In this document: positions 59,880-64,000 of the stretch, piece by piece | Layout: each line of letters begins with the position of its first letter | Numbering within the stretch: the stretch's first letter is position 1 | NCBI GenBank assembly: GCA_030407085.1 | Contig: CM059584.1 | Coordinates: 133,910,001-133,974,000, forward strand | Reading direction: 5' to 3' | Source: Trichopria drosophilae | Lineage: Eukaryota > Arthropoda > Insecta > Hymenoptera > Diapriidae | Length of the DNA: 64,000 bases | The notes under the pieces: model-generated | Seen by the model: the letters and a program-made list of their open reading frames with translations, nothing else | What the model was told of the DNA's origin: nothing | The model's database searches: none | Translations under genes and position numbers: made by a program

Positions 59880-60490
59880 AAAATTCTCACAAGCCACAAG
59901 TGGTCGTTACGTCAAGTTCAGTCACACTCTCTTAACTCAATGAAACTCCCGCGATTGACGTAAGATTAACGCCCGTTATTGCGATTCTTTTGTTGCTTGC
60001 CGCGACTCTGATTTACGATTATGAATTATGTGATTTCATAGCCGTGACTAAATCTGTCGGGTAACTCGGGTGTAAATCAGATATGCGATGAAATAATTTT
60101 GCGGTAGCATTTACAAAACAATACGTGTATTCTTCCGGTTTCTCTGATAATCAAAGAAATTGGTGTGCGGCCATTTCTGTGGTTTATATTTTAATTAATC
60201 TCTATAATGGAAATGAACCAAATTTCGATGTTTGTAATTTCTCAAGTAATATTCCAGTAGTCGTGAACTATGTTTTTATCGACTTCGGATCTTGGAATAT
60301 ATTGACCGGCAATGGGCTAACATTAAGCAGGGATAATTTGGTTATTTTATATTTTTGTTGATGGGATTGATTCCTTGTCAGGAGCTCAAAACAAACGAAT
60401 ATGTTAAAATTCACTCGTTTGTAGAATTATACAAATAAGAATTTACGATTCAGCACATATTCCAAAAGTCCTAAAAAGCTCTTCAATACA
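59880..60490. other. Intergenic DNA, moderately complex
   Basis: 59900-60110 is GC-richer ('ttgccgcgactctgatttac'). The 78-codon + frame at 60125-60361 has no known domain. Confidence 0.3.
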
Positions 60491-60766
60491 TCATTTTTAT
60501 TTACGTTCCAGCCTATTTGCCCAGTTCCGTCTCGTTACATTTGTCTGTCGTCGCTCTCTTTTTCCCCCACCTTGCGCGCTGGGGCCTCGAGAAGGGCCTG
60601 CTGTGACGTCATGAACGCAACGGGACTCAGGAGAGTGGGAGAAGCGGCTCTCCCCTTCTTTTGACAAATATAAGGAGACGGGAGGGGAAGAATCGAGTGG
60701 GTAAATATAACGGGACTCTACTGTACTGAGTTTTGAAGTTATCGCAGCGAGAATACTGACAGACAA
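60490..60766. repeat. GC-rich block, possible repeat or promoter
   Basis: 'cttgcgcgctggggcctcga', 'ctgctgtgacgtcatgaacg' (with a TGACGTCA palindrome at 60602) and 'ggagacgggaggggaagaat' make this one of the most GC-rich stretches in the window. The 89-codon - frame is likely compositional. It adjoins a repeat array, so it may be part of a transposon; a CRE-type promoter is the alternative. Confidence 0.35.
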
Positions 60767-60795
60767 AATTTTACGTTTTGACTGCCTTTGTCAAG

Positions 60796-61510
60796 CAAAG
60801 TATCATTCCCGACCTATTTTTTCGTGCTGAAAACGATGGCGCTGGCAGAAATTTGCTATCACGTCCCACTTTGGAGAAAAACGTGGTTAAATGTGTAAAA
60901 ATCAGAATTTTTCGCCATATTTCGGTTTATTTTGTAACAAAAAGGAATTTAATTTTGACAAGGAAAGTATAATTTCAAAGTATTTTTTCATACTGAAAAC
61001 GATGGTGCGACCAGAAGTTTGCTATCACTTTACATTTTTGAGAAAAACGAAATGAAATATGTCAAAAATAGCGTTTTTGCGGTATTATGGTTTACTTTGT
61101 AGCAGAAGAGAATTTATTTTTTGCAGGTGAAGTATCATTTCCACTTATTTTTTCCTGTGGAAAACGATGGCGCTAGCGGAATTTTGCTATCACGTCACAG
61201 TTTGGAGAAAAATGAGGTTAAATATGGTTAAAAAATGGGGTTAAATTTTTCACCAAAACGTGACGTAGCAAAATTCTGCTAGCGCAAACATTTTCAGCAC
61301 GAAGAAAATACTTCAGAAATGATACTTCGCTTCTCAAAACTAAATTCCGCTTGGCTACAAAATAAACCAAAATATTACAAAAAACATTGATTTGAACACA
61401 TTAAACCACGTTTTTCTCCAAAATGTGACGTGATAACAAAATTCTATCAGCGACACCATTTTCAGCAGGCAAAAATACTTCATAAATTATACTTCGCTTG
61501 TCAAAGGCAA
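60796..61510. repeat. Array of a 166-bp repeat, three direct and two inverted
   Basis: Direct copies start near 60796, 60962 and 61128 ('aagtatcatt', 'gaaaacgatggcgct', 'tttgctatcac', 'ggagaaaaa'). Inverted copies lie at about 61255-61345 and 61415-61510 ('gtgacgt', 'caaaattctgctagcg', 'aaatgatacttcgcttctc'). The ends are inverted: 'actgcctttgtcaagc' (60781) against 'gcttgtcaaaggc' (61498). Thus it is a foldback element with tandemly amplified arms. Relatives occur at 45895 and 11873. Confidence 0.72.
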
Positions 61511-61519
61511 AATCAGTGT

Positions 61520-62795
61520 CGGACAGTGTAATTTGTCATTTTCAGGATCCTGAAGGTTTCGCATAAAACGACTTTCAATTCTCTTAAACCTTTTCTAAAA
61601 ATAAGGACGTCTTTCGTCAATCGAATAAAATTTTATAAAACTGTACGTCAAATTTAAAAAAGCGGCTATTCAAATATTTCATTAAAAAAGCGAGTAAAAG
61701 ACATTGTTTAAATTAACAGCTCTTCCTTGTCCAATTAATCTATTTGTTTTAACGGGTTTGTTTTACCTCTACTAACAGGCATCGTTATTGTCCACAAAGT
61801 TTTTAATATTTCCAGACTAATATTGAATCTCATGCTCCTCTCTACTTTCATTACGCATTTAGTACAAGTAATAATTAAATTTCCATGAGCGGAACCTGGG
61901 ACTATTTTTTCGCAATATAATTGCATAAATTGTTAAACGATTTTTTTAGATGGACATCGATAGGAATAATTGCTATTTCCATATATAAACGTTGATATCT
62001 TCTCGGAAAGTTTTTTGATGCGAACGATTGCACGTGCTCATCGTTTCCTAATTAGAGGCCAGTGGCTTGCACGTGTGCTATGTACGTAAATATTGCCTTG
62101 CTATGAATCGGAGACTTTCGCTGCGAAGACAATCCATAGAATTCAAACATTAAAAATTCGAAGGAAAGTTTATATTATATATGGTTTTGTATAGAATAAG
62201 GTTATTTTACAGGATGTTGCAAAACAAAATTAATAATAAGGGATTGTAATAGTAAGTACAAGTAGATGATATAACAGCACTTGCATGAAATTCGATCATC
62301 AACCTCTTGATAGCGGATCCTGACCATGTAAATCTTCGAATAATCTTGTTCATGTTTGTAAATCTTTGACGTCCGGTAGCACTATAATTTTTTATTTTCG
62401 ATGGTTAAGTCCCAATTTTGTGTTTTTTAGTTTAGTTACCGTCAGTAACACCGTTTAATTATTTTTTTGCTTCAGTGAAAAATTCAGTAAAATGCCCACC
62501 TACTGTCCAATGTATTTTACTACTTTTAATGGATTTCATAATTGTAGGTGGTGATTCCAGACCTTCGTTGAATGATGCACATATAATTCGTTTTAAGCTC
62601 CTGTTGCAAAAAATACTATTTTTCTCAAGTATGTAAAATTTTTACGTTGAATTCTTTACAAAATAGACTCAATTGGTTATCCGTTTTGGAAATTTTCAGA
62701 TTTGTAGAGAATTTATCAAGGAGTACAATATACTCACGGTGTTGACCTTCAAAGTTATATATACAAATGGTTTTGCCCGTAAAATATGAGATTTT
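61520..62795. other. Intergenic DNA, no gene seen
   Basis: A 63-codon - frame (61735-61926) has no recognisable domain. 62030-62110 ('cacgtgctcatcgtttccta', 'ttgcacgtgtgctatgtac') has two CACGTG E-boxes. Confidence 0.35.
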
Positions 62796-62799
62796 TTAT

Positions 62800-63135
62800 T
62801 TTGTGCAATTTAATTTTGTTTAAGTGAAAGTACATATTCATAGCTTTAAAATGAGCACCGGTTTAAATCTATATAACAAATAAAACTATATTTATGAGTG
62901 TTTAAAACTGATAGTTTTCAATTGGTTGCAAGTTTTAAAATACAGCTCAAAAGAATTGATTGCAATATTTATTGTGTGCAATGAATGCATGAAAAAATTG
63001 GCGACCTCGAGTTCAAAAAGTGTCCCAATTGACGCGGAATAACTTATATATTTACATAAGTTTGTTGAACGGTTATAGCAGAATAAGAATGGTAAAAATG
63101 CCCCTTCGCAAATCGCCTATTTGACCAAGACTATT
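62800..63135 (+). repeat. Dispersed repeat, copy 2
   Basis: Direct copy of 58230-58550, 4.57 kb away, with small indels. It shares 'atgagcaccggttt', 'gcgacctcgagttcaaaaag' and 'cgcaaatcgcctatttgacc'. Confidence 0.68.
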
Positions 63136-63139
63136 CGAA

Positions 63140-64000
63140 AGAGAACCGAAAAATATTTCTAACCCTAAAACCCTATACAAAGTAAGGCTAAAAACGTGTT
63201 TTTTCCATATAATTTTCTTCCAACCAGTTTTTACATCAGAAAATCATAAAAGTAAGGTTTCACATAACCTCAAAAATGGGCCTAAAAAAATTCATGAAAT
63301 CTTCAGACAACGTTTTTACACCCTGAAGTTAATAGATTTGAAATAGCTGTTTTTACGTTTTTTACGGTTTTTAATAAACTATACTATATTTTGCTGGCTG
63401 AAAATAATATTTCTTACATATTGAATGTAAGAAATATTCCCGATATTTAGGATAACCTTACCAAAAACTATGGTTTTTGATTGGGTTATTTATGGCGTAT
63501 ACAATTTATTGGCATGTATAATATTTGTATGGTTCAAAATCTCTTTTTTTTTCGTATTGTGTTCCTTTCATAGATAGGTGAAGATTCCCGATATTTTCTT
63601 CTCCGATACTTAGAATACGGCAAAATCTGTTTTTTTTTGCGGCGTAAGAATAAGAGTAGAATTCGAAATAAAAATATAAAAATATATTTTTGTTCTTAAT
63701 TTAACAATTTTTTTAATTAATTATTTTCAATTATTTTGTTTCGTCATTCGAGATTCGTCCGTTATTTGTCCAAGATTTGTAAATTATTCGTTCATTTTGG
63801 TACCGATATTTGCCCAAAATTCTGTTAAAGACCAGAAATTGCTCCATCCACTTCTCTGTTTAATATCCACTCTTCGCCTAAAGCAAGAGCCTTTACGACC
63901 ATCGGTTTTTCATCGGGACAAAAGTTGCACGAGAATCGGACGTGTGTGTCGACGTTCGGAAAGATCTGGCACGGACAAATTCTTCAGACAAAAAAATCGG
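63140..64000. other. Intergenic DNA to window end
   Basis: AT-rich until about 63840, then GC-richer ('gcacgagaatcggacgtgtg', 'gtgtcgacgttcggaaag'), perhaps the edge of an island or exon beyond the window. No frame long enough to judge. Confidence 0.3.

Noticed and set aside
59346..59897. 183-codon - strand frame as one protein
   Set aside because: The upstream part has low-complexity Lys/Ile composition, the frame begins at a non-ATG codon, and it runs through a TATA box; only the last part was kept as a weak candidate.

Overview
The window looks like arthropod, most likely insect, nuclear DNA: AT-rich, intron-bearing, gene-poor and full of degraded transposons. The one well supported conventional gene is an insect-type EcKinase/CHK-like kinase. 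A small HMG-box-like basic protein resembles insect sperm nuclear basic proteins. The reverse-transcriptase remnant near 38.5 kb is of a style I associate with hymenopteran genomes, so I lean towards a hymenopteran with a large repetitive genome. That placement is inference. I see no bacterial genes, rRNA, CRISPR array or convincing intact tRNA.

Layout. 0-14 kb is intergenic and holds foldback and TIR elements: a TA-flanked palindrome at 4.65 kb, a GTAGGGGA-ended element at 6.35 kb, a TTAA-flanked foldback at 8.3 kb, and nested inverted repeats at 9.4-11.8 kb. 14.19-19.83 kb is a four-exon gene for a 400-residue EcKinase/CHK-like kinase on the + strand. Its 4.3-kb first intron carries a hAT-like MITE with an 8-bp target duplication and a TATA-flanked foldback element. 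21.4-23.0 kb is a Penelope-like inverted repeat with hammerhead-ribozyme-like cores on its two arms, broken by a second TATA-flanked foldback. 29.15 kb is the single-exon HMG-box-like gene, possibly frameshifted in an A6 run.

31.7-35.3 kb holds two tandem, decayed Penelope-like retroelements on the - strand (RT plus GIY-YIG), one interrupted by a fresh foldback insertion. 35.6-36.2 kb, 37.9-38.8 kb and 50.6 kb hold fragments of non-LTR retrotransposons. 41-50 kb holds several MITEs, including two copies of one 0.56-kb family. 51.5-56.6 kb is a large inverted duplication with a TIR element inserted in one arm. 57.8-63.1 kb holds tandem, inverted and dispersed repeats. Scattered GC-richer single-copy islands (for example 23.6-24.2, 25.3-25.65 and 36.6-36.95 kb) may be cis-regulatory or promoter DNA.

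The two genes have no visible functional link. Everything else is best explained by waves of nested transposition, above all inverted-repeat elements and Penelope-like elements.
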